Of a stretch of DNA of 61,192 nucleotides, positions 1 through 9,093 are shown one piece after another; position 1 is the first letter of the stretch, and every line of letters starts with the position of its first letter. Where the stretch lies: positions 1 through 61,192 of the forward strand of contig CAMWPB010000022.1 of the NCBI GenBank assembly GCA_947176065.1, given 5' to 3'. The DNA comes from an uncultured Lachnospiraceae bacterium. GTDB taxonomy: Bacteria; Bacillota; Clostridia; Lachnospirales; Lachnospiraceae. The notes below the pieces were generated by a model. The model worked only from the letters and a program-made list of their open reading frames with translations, searched no databases and had not been told where the DNA came from. A program made the translations under genes and the position numbers.

Positions 1-56
1 GGTAAGGCACAGGACTTTGACTCCTGCATTCGCTGGTTCAAATCCAGCTAGCCCAG
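1..56 (+). tRNA. tRNA-Gln (TTG), 5' truncated by window edge
   Basis: The visible part holds the end of the D arm, an anticodon arm with stem CAGGA/TCCTG and loop CTTTGAC (anticodon TTG, reading CAA), a T arm GCTGG/CCAGC, and the 3' acceptor strand TAGCCCA with discriminator G. The 5' acceptor strand lies outside the window. CCA is not encoded. It is the first of a tRNA pair with tRNA-Lys four bases downstream, so both are probably processed from one transcript. Confidence 0.9.
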
Positions 57-60
57 TTAT

Positions 61-133
61 GGACCACTAGCTCAGTCGGTAGAGCACCTGACTTTTAATC
101 AGGTTGTCGGGGGTTCGAATCCCCCGTGGTTCA
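61..133 (+). tRNA. tRNA-Lys (TTT)
   Basis: This is a complete cloverleaf of 73 nt. The acceptor GGACCAC pairs with GTGGTTC (one G-T pair), the anticodon stem is CCTGA/TCAGG with loop CTTTTAA (anticodon TTT), and the T arm is CGGGGG TTCGAAT CCCCCG. The discriminator is A and CCA is not encoded. It is co-oriented with and closely linked to tRNA-Gln. Confidence 0.95.
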
Positions 134-149
134 TTAAAAGGATCCTCAG

Positions 150-195
150 AGTGAATTGGGGATTCGAACCCCGGAGCGGTCTTCTCCGTGGTTCG
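150..195 (-). other. tRNA 3'-end-like remnant
   Basis: On the minus strand, bases 172-158 read as a canonical T arm (GGGG TTCGAAT CCCC), followed by seven bases that could be an acceptor 3' strand (AATTCAC). No matching 5' half is present. On the plus strand, the sequence at 186-194 repeats the tRNA-Lys 3' end (CCGTGGTTC). It therefore looks like debris from tRNA array rearrangement or an old integration event, not a functional tRNA. Confidence 0.4.
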
Positions 196-200
196 TTTAA

Positions 201-228
201 AACACCACTGAAAATGCGGTGTTTTTTT
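201..228 (+). terminator. Intrinsic terminator of the tRNA-Gln/Lys unit
   Basis: AACACC pairs with GGTGTT around a short loop and is followed directly by a run of seven T. It lies downstream of the two tRNAs and before the MATE gene, so it should end the tRNA transcript. Confidence 0.75.
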
Positions 229-332
229 GTTGCACACGTCCCTATAAAACGTATCGCCGCCTGAGACGGTATGTGGGCGATGTAATGGGGAGGGAGAAAA
301 GCTTCCCTGCCCGCTTGCAAAGGAGGTAAAAT

Positions 333-1691
333 ATGGAACAGACGAAAGAAAATAAAATGGGCACCATGCCCGTCAACAAACTGTTGATCAGCATGTCCCT
401 GCCGATGATGATATCCATGCTGGTGCAGGCGCTTTATAATGTGGTGGACTCGATTTTTGTTTCCCGCATTAATGAGAATGCGCTGACAGCTGTGTCACTT
501 GCATTCCCGATCCAGACTCTGATGATCGCGGTAGCGGGCGGCACCTGTGTCGGTATCAATGCGGTGCTCTCCAAGGCGCTTGGCGAAAAGGAGCAGGAGC
601 GGGCGGATAATACGGCATCCAGCGGTGTTCTTCTGATGGGAATCAGTTATCTTCTTTTTTTGGCGGTTGGTCTTTTTGGCACCAGAGCATTTTACTTAAG
701 CCAGACTGATGATGTGCAGATTGTAGAGTATGGAGTGGCCTATCTGAGTGTGGTGTGCTGCTGTTCCTTTGGCCTTTTTGCCCAGTTTGTGTTTGAACGG
801 CTGCTGCAGTCCACGGGACGGACTTTCTATATTATGATTACGCAGGGGACGGGCGCTATTATCAATATCATTCTGGACCCCATTTTTATATTTGGCCTGT
901 GCGGTATGCCGAAAATGGGAGTTATGGGTGCGGCTGTAGCTACCGTCACCGGACAGATCGTGGCGGGAACCCTGGCATTTATCATTAACAGCAGAAAAAA
1001 CGAAGATATCCATATCTCGGTAAAGAAGCTTCGGCTGCGTAGAGAGGTTGTAGGACAGATATATAAGATTGGTGTGCCTTCCATGATCATGCAGGCCATC
1101 GGTTCCGTGATGACTTATGGAATGAATCTCATACTGATTTCCTTTACACCTACAGCCACCGCCGTATTCGGCGTGTACTTTAAGCTACAGAGCTTTATCT
1201 TTATGCCGGTGTTTGGTATGAATAACGGACTGGTGCCGATCCTTGCATACAATTACGGTGCAGGCAGACGAGACCGCTTTATCCAGGCGTTGAAGTGCGG
1301 TATTATTTATGCAGTGGGAATCATGGCTGTCGGGGTGGTGGTTTTCCAGAGCATTCCGCAGGTTCTTCTGGGATTCTTTGAGGCATCGCCGGAGATGCTT
1401 GCGCTGGGCGTGCCTGCGCTTCGGATCATCAGTATCTGTTTTGTGATGGCCGGTTTCAGTATTATCTGCGGTACGGCATTTCAGGCGCTTGGCAATGCGG
1501 TTTACAGCATGATTGTTTCCATTGCCAGACAGCTCATTGTATTGCTCCCGGCGGCGTACCTCCTGTCCCTTGCCGGGAATGTGGATTATGTGTGGTGGGC
1601 GTTTCCGATTGCAGAGCTGGTATCTTTGGGCATGACGGTGTTCTTTTTGATAAGAATTAACCGTGGGGTGATCCGGCATATCGGAGAATAG
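333..1691 (+). CDS. MATE family efflux transporter
   Basis: The 452-aa membrane protein has about twelve hydrophobic segments and the MATE layout: a start region with MPVNKLLISMSLPMMISML and two homologous halves, each with a motif like NIILDPIFIFG (about residue 178) or PILAYNYGAG (about residue 304). MATE proteins export cationic drugs or metabolites in exchange for Na+ or H+. The start is supported by AAAGGAGG eight to ten bases upstream. It stands alone between a tRNA terminator and the tRNA-Leu promoter. A second MATE gene lies at 6424-7809; they are diverged paralogues. The substrate cannot be told from sequence. Confidence 0.93.
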   Translation: MEQTKENKMGTMPVNKLLISMSLPMMISMLVQALYNVVDSIFVSRINENALTAVSLAFPIQTLMIAVAGGTCVGINAVLSKALGEKEQERADNTASSGVLLMGISYLLFLAVGLFGTRAFYLSQTDDVQIVEYGVAYLSVVCCCSFGLFAQFVFERLLQSTGRTFYIMITQGTGAIINIILDPIFIFGLCGMPKMGVMGAAVATVTGQIVAGTLAFIINSRKNEDIHISVKKLRLRREVVGQIYKIGVPSMIMQAIGSVMTYGMNLILISFTPTATAVFGVYFKLQSFIFMPVFGMNNGLVPILAYNYGAGRRDRFIQALKCGIIYAVGIMAVGVVVFQSIPQVLLGFFEASPEMLALGVPALRIISICFVMAGFSIICGTAFQALGNAVYSMIVSIARQLIVLLPAAYLLSLAGNVDYVWWAFPIAELVSLGMTVFFLIRINRGVIRHIGE

Positions 1692-1721
1692 GTATCAGGT
1701 GTGGCGGAGACGTCCGAATCG

Positions 1722-1750
1722 TTGACAGGGTGCAGGGAAAATGATATGAT
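1722..1750 (+). promoter_or_regulatory. Sigma-A type promoter for tRNA-Leu
   Basis: TTGACA, a 17-bp spacer and TATGAT lie about 60 bp before the mature tRNA-Leu, immediately after the MATE stop codon. The -35 is perfect and the -10 has one mismatch. Confidence 0.75.
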
Positions 1751-1808
1751 ACATAGGCAGGCGGGCAGAAGTGACATAGATGTCATAAATGATGCCGCAG
1801 CCTGACAG

Positions 1809-1888
<80 letters not shown>

Positions 1889-1893
1889 TAAAC

Positions 1894-1937
1894 AGGGGCT
1901 TTTGAGACATTTTAAGTGTCTTGAAAGCTCCTTTTTT
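1894..1937 (+). terminator. Intrinsic terminator of tRNA-Leu
   Basis: A long stem pairs AGGGGCTTTTGAGACAT with GTGTCTTGAAAGCTCCT (some G-T pairs) and is followed by six T. The rest of the gene-free stretch to about 2131 is AT-rich, and I see no gene or further structure in it. Confidence 0.85.
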
Positions 1938-2131
1938 GCGTTTTGACAGCAATTTTTCATAAACCGTGTCGTATTGTCCGGGTTTATAACTTAAAATTTT
2001 ACAATTTGTTAAAAATACGGGGTGCTATGAGAAGGAATAGGATTATTAGCTTTTTTTAGCTTTCATTTTTGCAAAATATCTCTCATTATTGTAAGAAATA
2101 CACAAAAAGAATAGCTATATAACAAAATAAT

Positions 2132-2160
2132 TTGACAGTATTTAACAAAATCCATATAAT
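2132..2160 (+). promoter_or_regulatory. Perfect consensus promoter for the binding protein/chemoreceptor pair
   Basis: TTGACA, exactly 17 bp, then TATAAT: a full sigma-A consensus. It lies 33 bp before the start codon of the lipoprotein gene at 2194, within very AT-rich DNA. Confidence 0.85.
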
Positions 2161-2193
2161 ATTAGAAGACTAAATAACAAGGGAGGACAGAAC

Positions 2194-3246
2194 ATGTATA
2201 AAGTACAAAAAATGATCGGGCTGTCGGTCGTGGCGGGACTTTTGCTGTCAGGCTGTGGACAGGCAGGTGATCCTGAGATTATTATGCCGGATACACCGAT
2301 GCAGCCCTCGGCGGCCGTAAGCGGCGGCGTGACAGCGGAGCCGGTGGCGGCAGAAGAGGAAACGGCGGCTGCAGAGGAGCAGGGGGCTTCGCCGTCTGCG
2401 GGCGGCGGTGAGGCACATACCGTATATCTGATTACCATGGATCTGGCGGACAGCTACTGGCAGTCCATCGACAAGGGCTGTAAGCAGGCGGCGGCCGAGC
2501 TGGGAAATATTACATACAAATGGATCGGCCCGGATACCCATGATGACGCTTTGCAGAGCGCCTGTGTAGACCAGGCGGTGTCGGAAGGGGCTGACGCCAT
2601 CCTGATTGCGGCAAACAGCGCGGAAGGCGTGAATGGCAGTTTGCAGAAGGCGGCGGATGCGGGATGTAAGATTATTTATGTGGACAGTGCGGCAAGCTTT
2701 GACTGTGTGACCGCACTGGCGACGGACAATGAGGCGGCGGGAAAGACGGCTGCGGAGAGCATGAAGACAGCATTGGCAGACAGGGGGATCACATCAGGTA
2801 CAATAGGCGTCATGGGCGTGACGCAGGATACGGCTTCCTGTGTGGCGAGGGAAACTGGTTTCCGGGCTGCGTTTGAAGGCACCGATTTTGTGCTGGCGGA
2901 TACGGTATACATGATGGATGACGCAGCAAATATTAAAAGTGCCGTGACGGCAGGCCAAAGCCAAGGTTATGTGGCGTATTTCGGAACCAATGAGGGTACT
3001 TCCGTGGCGGCCGGCGAGGCGGTCAAAGAATCCGGGCGGGACGATCTGGTCGTAGGATTTGACACGTCAGACGCTATGCTTGCGCTGATTGCAGACGGCA
3101 CGGCCTATGCGACCATGCAGCAGAATCCGGAACGTATGGGGCATGACGGTATGGTCATTGCAGTGCAGGCGCTGGAGGGAACTTATACGGACACTAACAC
3201 AAAAACGGATACGGGTGTGACGGTGATCACCGCGGATTCCATGTAG
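2194..3246 (+). CDS. Sugar-binding lipoprotein (periplasmic-binding-protein-like, type 1 fold)
   Basis: The 350-aa protein has a lipoprotein signal peptide with lipobox LLSGC (Cys near residue 21). A low-complexity Ala/Glu/Pro linker of about 50 residues follows, then a type-1 binding-protein domain of the ribose/galactose kind ([18 protein letters not shown], then [14 protein letters not shown], then the C-terminal [10 protein letters not shown]). Members of this family bind a sugar at the cell surface for an ABC importer or a chemoreceptor. No permease or ATPase gene is nearby, whereas a chemoreceptor gene starts 10 bp downstream. A role in chemosensing is therefore more likely than transport alone, which is an inference. 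RBS GGGAGGA supports the start. Confidence 0.88.
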   Translation: MYKVQKMIGLSVVAGLLLSGCGQAGDPEIIMPDTPMQPSAAVSGGVTAEPVAAEEETAAAEEQGASPSAGGGEAHTVYLITMDLADSYWQSIDKGCKQAAAELGNITYKWIGPDTHDDALQSACVDQAVSEGADAILIAANSAEGVNGSLQKAADAGCKIIYVDSAASFDCVTALATDNEAAGKTAAESMKTALADRGITSGTIGVMGVTQDTASCVARETGFRAAFEGTDFVLADTVYMMDDAANIKSAVTAGQSQGYVAYFGTNEGTSVAAGEAVKESGRDDLVVGFDTSDAMLALIADGTAYATMQQNPERMGHDGMVIAVQALEGTYTDTNTKTDTGVTVITADSM

Positions 3247-3256
3247 GAGATGCGAT

Positions 3257-4957
3257 ATGAAATTTAAACAGAAAATGTTTACCTTATACTGTGTTCCGAT
3301 GTTGGTGTACGGCATCCTGCTTTTGTTTATCGGGTTGATCCAGTTCGAGAACGGTATGTACAAGGAGACAAGGAACAGCTTAAAGTCAAGTGCGCTGGCG
3401 GCGATGAGCCTGTACAACAGTCAGGGCTACGGCGACTACGCCCTGAAGTCGGATGGCAATGTCTGGAGAGGTATGAATTTTAACATTTCACAGGAGACGG
3501 GCATCGTAGACGAATTGAAGGAGCAGACAGGCGTGGACATCACGTTCTTCTTTGGTGACACGGCTGTCATGACTTCTGTAATGAATGAGAGCAATGACAG
3601 ATGGTACGGTATGCAGGCAGGTGCGAATATTACCAATTATACGCTGAAGCAGGGAGCGCAGCTCTGGTACCGCAATATTGAAATTGACGGGAAAATGTGT
3701 CATGCCTATCTGATTCCTATTGTGCAGCCGGGCGACGGTACCGTGACGGGAGCCATGATGGCTTCTCTTCCGACAACGGAGTTTGACGGTATTATTAAGC
3801 GGTATGTTATGATCAGTGTTGTGATTGCGCTGGTGGTGCTTCTGGTGGTAGGCGGCTTTATTTACTGGTATATCGGCGGTCTGACGAAAGTGCTCCACAA
3901 CGTGAGAGAGGTACTTTCCAAGGTATCCAACGGACAGTTTGAGGATGAGCGCCTGGTTGAAATCAGGCGGAGGGATGAATTTGGGGATCTGGCGGCCTGC
4001 ACGGAGAAGCTGCGGCTGAAGATTTATGATATTCTGGATGATATCCGCCATGGGACGACGAAGCTGACAGAGGCCGTTGAGAGACTGAACAGGACGTCTG
4101 AAAGCACCAGGCAGGCGGCAGTAAGCATGAGCGGCAGCGTCGCGCAGATCGAGGATACGGCAAACCGGCAGCAGAGCGGCACCACACAGGCTGCGCAGGA
4201 TGTGGAGGCCACGAAACAGGCGATAGATGAAATGCTGGTACAGATTGAAGGCATCAATCAGATATCCAGAGACATGGAAGACATGTCGAAGGAGAGCGCG
4301 GGCATATTGCGGGAGTTGGAGGAGAGCAGTAAAAAGGCGCAGGATACAGTGCTGGCTGTCAGAAATCAGACAGACACCACGAATGAATCCGTCAAGCAGA
4401 TCAAGAGCGTGACAGAGTATATCACCAACATAGCGGAGGAGACCAATCTTCTGGCGCTCAATGCCAGCATAGAAGCGGCAAGGGCCGGAGACGCAGGCAG
4501 AGGGTTTGCGGTGGTGGCGCAGCAGATCCAGAAGCTTGCGGAGGAATCCAACCATTCGGCTGCACAGATCGGGGATAACATTAAGGATCTGGTGGAGAAG
4601 ACGGAAGAAAACCTGGCGGCGATGAATCTGATTGGCGAGGTGTTGAAATCGCAGGAGGATAAGGTAAACAGGACAAAGGATATTTTCGGGGAGCTGAATC
4701 ACAGTATCAATATGGTGACGGATAAAGAAAATAATATGCAGCAGAATATTCAGTCCATGAACCGCGCAAAGGATAATATGTCTCATGTGATTGAGGAGCT
4801 GGCACAGTCATCCATGACAAATGTCAGTACCGCGCAGGTGACGGCAGAGGCCGCGGACCAGATGCAGGAAGAGGTTAAAGGCATCACAGAGCTGAGTTCG
4901 GATCTGACGGGGCTTGCGGAGGATCTGAATCAGAATCTGCAGTCATTCCTGTCTTAA
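3257..4957 (+). CDS. Methyl-accepting chemotaxis protein
   Basis: The 566-aa chemoreceptor has transmembrane segment 1 at about residues 8-28, an extracellular sensor of about 150 residues (single-Cache-like), transmembrane segment 2 at about 178-202, then HAMP. A long cytoplasmic coiled coil contains the conserved hairpin tip [18 protein letters not shown] at about 394-411. It relays ligand or binding-protein signals to CheA/CheW. It follows the sugar-binding lipoprotein by 10 bp, with RBS GGAG, and shares its promoter. No other chemotaxis gene is in the window, so the core pathway must be encoded elsewhere. Confidence 0.93.
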   Translation: MKFKQKMFTLYCVPMLVYGILLLFIGLIQFENGMYKETRNSLKSSALAAMSLYNSQGYGDYALKSDGNVWRGMNFNISQETGIVDELKEQTGVDITFFFGDTAVMTSVMNESNDRWYGMQAGANITNYTLKQGAQLWYRNIEIDGKMCHAYLIPIVQPGDGTVTGAMMASLPTTEFDGIIKRYVMISVVIALVVLLVVGGFIYWYIGGLTKVLHNVREVLSKVSNGQFEDERLVEIRRRDEFGDLAACTEKLRLKIYDILDDIRHGTTKLTEAVERLNRTSESTRQAAVSMSGSVAQIEDTANRQQSGTTQAAQDVEATKQAIDEMLVQIEGINQISRDMEDMSKESAGILRELEESSKKAQDTVLAVRNQTDTTNESVKQIKSVTEYITNIAEETNLLALNASIEAARAGDAGRGFAVVAQQIQKLAEESNHSAAQIGDNIKDLVEKTEENLAAMNLIGEVLKSQEDKVNRTKDIFGELNHSINMVTDKENNMQQNIQSMNRAKDNMSHVIEELAQSSMTNVSTAQVTAEAADQMQEEVKGITELSSDLTGLAEDLNQNLQSFLS

Positions 4958-4980
4958 GTAAAGAGATTGGAAGACATTCA

Positions 4981-5017
4981 AAAAACAGGGGCTTGTATCA
5001 AAGACCCCTGTTTTTTA
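4981..5017. terminator. Bidirectional terminator between convergent genes
   Basis: AAAAACAGGGG pairs with CCCCTGTTTTT around a 13-nt loop, giving a T run on both strands. The stop codon of the minus-strand hydrolase lies in the loop. It serves the chemoreceptor gene and the hydrolase gene together. Confidence 0.85.
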
Positions 5018-6239
5018 AATCTGCGGTTAAGTTTACATAAAACTCGCGTATATCAAAGCCGGGAACATTTTCCCGGTTTAAGTCAATCATATCCCCATGG
5101 GAGATGCCCCGCCCGCCAGGCGTGGAAAGCCGGATGAAATGCGCTCCCCAGTATGCGCTTTCCAACGATACCAGCCCGTCGTTCGCGCCGTCAAAATGTC
5201 TGACCAGCGGGTAGGCCATATTAAGCGGGAATCTGCCGCTTGAGGCGCAGTTCATCTGACTGCCCACACTCTGGTAAAAGACATCGGGATGATCGGGCAG
5301 CTTTTCATTTCTGAGAGTGCAGGCAGAAGCCGTGAGATCCTGTACGGCGGAGAGAAAGTCGGGATCGGCGTCACCAAATTTCTTCAGGGCGGTATTGTAC
5401 TTGCGGGCCACACTTCTCTGTATTTTTTTCGGTATTTTGTCCAACAGGTAATCGGCAAAGATGCAGCCTCTGTGAGGTGTATTGATGGTAGTCAGGCTGG
5501 CCACATAGGGGGAGACGCCGCAGGCGCTGATGGCATAGCGGCTGTCCAGACCGCCCTTGGAGTGGGCTATGATATTCACTTTTTCACAGCCGGTTTCCTG
5601 TACGATGGAGCGGATACGCTCCGCCAGCTCCTGCCCGCAGGAGGCTACAGAGGCGGCGGACTGCTGGCTGCCGTAGTAGAAGACCGCGCCGTTTTGTTTC
5701 AGAGCATAGGGGATTCGCCCCCAGTAATTAAAGAAACGGAAGTCCCGGAAAAATACGCCGTGTACCAAAAGAAGGGGATATCTGGTGTGGCAGACCTGAC
5801 TCTGGGCGCGCACCTGATCCAGTTGAAACTTTTCATTTTCAAAGGCAGCCTCACGGGAGGCAATGGCAATAATCTGGCATAGCGCCCATATGTGGACAAT
5901 GGGAATAAAGCCACAGGCAATGCCGATGACGCGCCATTTGATGCCGAGCTGGACGGAGGTTGTGTACACGCGGATGATACCGCTCCAGAAAATAATGGAT
6001 TCCAGCAAAATAAAAATGAGGAGTTCTATCAGATATGTTGTACCCCAGGCAAAACCGACGGTTGTATTTGGTTTCACGAAAAGGTGGTACAGTAGAGACA
6101 GGATCAGAAAGGCGGATCCTGCGATGGTAGTGACAAGAAAAAGTTTTAATCGTGTAACGCCGCCGGCGAGTATTTTGTTGCGTCGGATGGCGGTTTTTTG
6201 ATCGGTCAGCATCGAAAGTATTTTATCCGCATTGTTCAT
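4998..6239 (-). CDS. Membrane-anchored alpha/beta hydrolase, lipase-like
   Basis: The 413-aa protein has two or three hydrophobic segments in the first 120 residues, then an alpha/beta hydrolase domain. YPLLLVHGVFFRDF (about residue 150) is the oxyanion-hole strand. The nucleophile elbow is AHSKGG (Ser near 226), which replaces the commoner GHSMGG. FDGANDGLVS probably carries the acid, and GISHGDMID the catalytic His. This pattern matches triacylglycerol or phospholipid lipases of the Staphylococcus/PGAP1-like group. The active domain is probably cytoplasmic or membrane-facing; the topology is uncertain. The gene is monocistronic. The substrate is unknown. Confidence 0.8.
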   Translation of the reverse strand: MNNADKILSMLTDQKTAIRRNKILAGGVTRLKLFLVTTIAGSAFLILSLLYHLFVKPNTTVGFAWGTTYLIELLIFILLESIIFWSGIIRVYTTSVQLGIKWRVIGIACGFIPIVHIWALCQIIAIASREAAFENEKFQLDQVRAQSQVCHTRYPLLLVHGVFFRDFRFFNYWGRIPYALKQNGAVFYYGSQQSAASVASCGQELAERIRSIVQETGCEKVNIIAHSKGGLDSRYAISACGVSPYVASLTTINTPHRGCIFADYLLDKIPKKIQRSVARKYNTALKKFGDADPDFLSAVQDLTASACTLRNEKLPDHPDVFYQSVGSQMNCASSGRFPLNMAYPLVRHFDGANDGLVSLESAYWGAHFIRLSTPGGRGISHGDMIDLNRENVPGFDIREFYVNLTADLKNRGL

Positions 6240-6359
6240 AAGTATCTCCGTCTGGTATCGTTTGTTGAAAAGCTGTCATCGAGTCAATGATAGCATAACA
6301 GGGAGGGAAAGAAAACCAAAAAATAACGCCGCCGGGTATTCACGGGAAGCGGCGGACGG

Positions 6360-6388
6360 TTGCAATTTTGAACTGGTTCGGGTAATAT
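6360..6388 (+). promoter_or_regulatory. Probable promoter of the second MATE gene
   Basis: TTGCAA, 17 bp, TAATAT, about 36 bp before the ATG at 6424. A GC-rich inverted repeat (CGCCGC ... GCGGCG, about 6328-6355) lies just upstream. Confidence 0.5.
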
Positions 6389-6423
6389 TACATACGAACA
6401 AACCGAAAGAAAAGGGAAGACTT

Positions 6424-7809
6424 ATGGCCGGAAATCAATCAGTAATGACCCGCGAGGAGCGCATGGCGACAGAATCCATCGGCAGACTGATGGCGAGTAT
6501 GACGCTGCCCTCCATCCTTGCGCAGATCATCAATATTTTATACAGTATTATTGACAGAATTTATATCGGGCATATGGAAGGCGTGGGAGCCAACGCCCTG
6601 ACGGGGGTGGGCGTCACTTTCTGCATTACCGTGTTTATTTCCGCCTTTTCGGGATTTGTCAACAATGGCGCGGCGCCTCTGGCGGCCATCTGGCTTGGCA
6701 AGGGAGACAGAGACCACGCGGAGAAAATTCTGGGCAACAGCGTAAGTTTTCTGGTGATCTGCACGGTGATACTGATGGCGGTTTTCTATGCCTTTCAGAG
6801 GCCTCTGCTCTACCAGTTCGGCGCAAGCGATGCCACCATAGACTATGCGGTAGACTATCTGACGATTTATCTGGCAGGCACATTGTTTGTGGAGCTGGCG
6901 CTTGGGTTAAATGCCTTTATTATCTGTCAGAGCAGGCCGGGGACGGCGATGTTGTCCGTGCTGATCGGCGCGGTGGCCAATATCATTCTCGACCCCATTT
7001 TTATTTTCGGCCTGCATATGGGGGTAAAGGGGGCGGCGGTGGCGACCGTCATCTCGCAGGCTCTCAGTGCGGCCTGGGTTACGGGCTTTTTGCTGAGTAA
7101 ACAATCCTCCCTGAAAATACGGAAAAAATTTTTGAAGCTCGAGTGGGGCATCCTGGTCAGCATCTTTTCGCTGGGGATATCGCCCTTTATCATGCGGGCC
7201 ACGGAGAGCTTTATCAGCATTGTGCTAAACCACGGGCTGCAGGCATACGGCGGAGATCTCCATGTGGGCGCGCTCACCATTATGCAGAGTGTGATGCAGC
7301 TTTTTTCCGCGCCCATCGGCGGCTTTACGCAGGGCATGACACCCATTGTCAGCTACAATTACGGTGCGGGGAATTTCGAGAGAGTGAAGCGGCTTTACCG
7401 CTGGATGATTGGGTTGTGTTTCGGCTTTATGCTGGTTTCCACGGCGACCACCATGTTGTTCCCGGAATTTTATGCGGGCTTTTTCACCAATGAGACAGCT
7501 CTTGTGGAGGTAGTCGGAAAGGTGATGCCGGTGTTTATGGCAGGAATGTTGGTGTTCGGTCTGCAGAACGGAATCCAGCCTACCTTTCTTGCGCTGGGGC
7601 AGGCGAAGGTTTCTCTTTTTATTGCGGTACTTCGCAAAATTATTCTGCTGATTCCGCTGGCAATTATTTTGCCTCATTTCTTTGGTGTCATGGGGGTTTA
7701 CTATGCGGAGCCGGTTTCGGATATCATTTCGGCGACGACGGCCAGCGTATTGTTTCTGCTTAATATCAGAAAGATTCTGTCGGTGGAGGCGCTGGCTAAG
7801 ATTCAGTAA
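6424..7809 (+). CDS. MATE family efflux transporter
   Basis: The 461-aa protein has about twelve transmembrane segments and MATE motifs in each half: NIILDPIFIFGLHMG near residue 180 and TPIVSYNYGAGNFERV near residue 310. The ATG at 6424 (MAGNQSVMTREERMATESIG) is chosen because it follows GGGAAG and gives the usual N-terminus. Upstream in-frame codons would add an atypical charged extension. It is a Na+- or H+-coupled exporter of unknown substrate and a paralogue of the gene at 333-1691. It has no obvious operon partner. Confidence 0.9.
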   Translation: MAGNQSVMTREERMATESIGRLMASMTLPSILAQIINILYSIIDRIYIGHMEGVGANALTGVGVTFCITVFISAFSGFVNNGAAPLAAIWLGKGDRDHAEKILGNSVSFLVICTVILMAVFYAFQRPLLYQFGASDATIDYAVDYLTIYLAGTLFVELALGLNAFIICQSRPGTAMLSVLIGAVANIILDPIFIFGLHMGVKGAAVATVISQALSAAWVTGFLLSKQSSLKIRKKFLKLEWGILVSIFSLGISPFIMRATESFISIVLNHGLQAYGGDLHVGALTIMQSVMQLFSAPIGGFTQGMTPIVSYNYGAGNFERVKRLYRWMIGLCFGFMLVSTATTMLFPEFYAGFFTNETALVEVVGKVMPVFMAGMLVFGLQNGIQPTFLALGQAKVSLFIAVLRKIILLIPLAIILPHFFGVMGVYYAEPVSDIISATTASVLFLLNIRKILSVEALAKIQ

Positions 7810-7875
7810 AAAGGCGGACAGCAGGCACATAGAAACCTTGACAAGCGGGTATACTTATGGTACATTATCACACAA

Positions 7876-7993
7876 GTTAAGAGGGAGTAGTTATCCTGTG
7901 TAAGCAACATACCCTGACACATGTGTCATGTTTACACGCTTTCTGCTTCATATCCGGTATTTGGGAAATGAGAGAAAGAACGAGACTTTTAGC
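7876..7993 (+). promoter_or_regulatory. Probable yybP-ykoY (Mn2+) riboswitch aptamer
   Basis: The two most conserved features of this riboswitch class are present: GGGAGTAG just after the 5' strand of P1 and ACGAGAC just before its 3' strand. P1 is GTTAAGAG (7876-7883) paired with CTTTTAGC (7986-7993). Between them are GTGTAA/TTACAC enclosing the palindrome TGACACATGTGTCA, and an arm TTTCT...AGAAA. The 3' strand of P1 is also the 5' strand of the following terminator hairpin, as expected for an ON switch. It precedes a cation exchanger gene, a fitting target. I could not run a covariance search. Confidence 0.7.
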
Positions 7994-8028
7994 ATCTTAA
8001 AATGTTAAAGGCCTCGTTTTATTTTTTC
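7979..8028 (+). terminator. Riboswitch expression platform (intrinsic terminator)
   Basis: AACGAGACTTTTAGCAT pairs with ATGTTAAAGGCCTCGTT and is followed by a T-rich tract. The left strand overlaps the 3' P1 strand of the upstream aptamer at 7986-7993, so the two structures are mutually exclusive. When ligand holds P1, the terminator should be disrupted and the exchanger gene expressed. Confidence 0.75.
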
Positions 8029-8055
8029 GGGGCTTACGAGAAGGAGGAAAAGGAT

Positions 8056-8997
8056 ATGGATGTTTTGGTGCAGATCGGGCTGCTGGCGTTGGGATTCGTG
8101 CTTCTGGTGAAAGGTGCGGACTGGTTTGTGGAAGGCGCGAGCCGGCTGGCGGAGAAATTCGGGATTCCGCAGCTTGTGATCGGCCTTACCATTGTAGCGA
8201 TGGGTACCTCGCTGCCGGAGGCCGCGGTCAGCGTGTCGGCGGCCCTGAAAGGAAGCGCGGAAATTACCATCGGAAATATCATGGGAAGCAATATCATGAA
8301 TATCCTGCTGATTCTGGGACTTACCGCGATCATTACCCCCATAGCGGTGCAGAAAACCACGGTCAGATATGAGATTCCCTTTGTGATTGTGGTGTCGGTG
8401 ATCCTGGTGGCAATGGGCGCTGCGGGGGACAACCTTCTACACCGCTCCGACGGGCTGATATTATGGGGGCTGATGCTCTGCTATCTGGGATACCTGCTTG
8501 TCATTGCGAAAAAAGGCGGCGGCCTGCCGGAGGATCTGCCGGAAGGAAAACCGATGCCGGTCTGGAAGATGCTTCTGCTGATCGTTCTGGGCGGGGTTAT
8601 GATTGTGGCAGGCTCCGACGTGGCGGTAGATGCGGCCACAGAGCTGGCGCTGATCTTTGGTATGAGCGAGCGGCTGATCGGCCTTACCATCGTTGCTTTC
8701 GGCACGTCCCTGCCGGAGCTGGTAACGAGCGTGACGGCGGCTGTCAAGGGCAAGGCGGATATTGCGGTGGGCAATATCGTGGGCAGCAATATTTTCAATA
8801 TTCTCTTTGTAGTGGGCACCTCGGCGCTGATTACGCCAGTGGCATATGCGCCGGAATTTCTGGTGGACGGTATTGTGTGTATTGCGGCGGCCGCGCTTTT
8901 ATGGCTGTGCGTTTTCAGGAAAAAGCGTCTGGGACGTCTGGGCGGCGCGGTGATGCTGATTGGGTATGCGGGATATTTCATATATTTGATGGGATAG
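8056..8997 (+). CDS. yrbG: CaCA-family sodium/calcium exchanger-like cation transporter (YrbG-like)
   Basis: The 313-aa membrane protein has the inverted repeat of the CaCA family. Each half carries the alpha-repeat signature: TIVAMGTSLPEAAVSVSAA near residue 46 and TIVAFGTSLPELVTSVTAA near residue 212. Each is followed by a GNI(M/V)GSNI motif. These segments line the ion site and exchange divalent cations for Na+ or H+. The ATG at 8056 follows AAGGAGGAAAAGG, so the longer upstream reading is not needed. The upstream Mn2+-type riboswitch suggests that its physiological cargo may be Mn2+ rather than Ca2+, which is an inference. Confidence 0.9.
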   Translation: MDVLVQIGLLALGFVLLVKGADWFVEGASRLAEKFGIPQLVIGLTIVAMGTSLPEAAVSVSAALKGSAEITIGNIMGSNIMNILLILGLTAIITPIAVQKTTVRYEIPFVIVVSVILVAMGAAGDNLLHRSDGLILWGLMLCYLGYLLVIAKKGGGLPEDLPEGKPMPVWKMLLLIVLGGVMIVAGSDVAVDAATELALIFGMSERLIGLTIVAFGTSLPELVTSVTAAVKGKADIAVGNIVGSNIFNILFVVGTSALITPVAYAPEFLVDGIVCIAAAALLWLCVFRKKRLGRLGGAVMLIGYAGYFIYLMG

Positions 8998-9004
8998 TGA
9001 GAAG

Positions 9005-9050
9005 AAAAGGAACGGGTGGGAATGTTTACTTCCTGTCCGTCCCTTTTTTC
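9005..9050 (+). terminator. Intrinsic terminator after the exchanger gene
   Basis: GGAACGGG...GGGAA pairs imperfectly with TTCC...CCGTCCC around a short loop and is followed by six T. Confidence 0.6.
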
Positions 9051-9093
9051 CGTTTGCACGTAGGGTAACTTTCTATATATTGTTTGTACCGTG

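Noticed and set aside
3488..4786. 432-codon minus-strand frame opposite the chemoreceptor gene
   Set aside because: It is antisense to the conserved HAMP and signalling domain. Its composition is that of a shadow frame, and it has no SD.
6232..6423. N-terminal extension of the second MATE protein
   Set aside because: The added residues are polar and unlike MATE proteins, and a plausible promoter lies within this stretch at 6360-6388.
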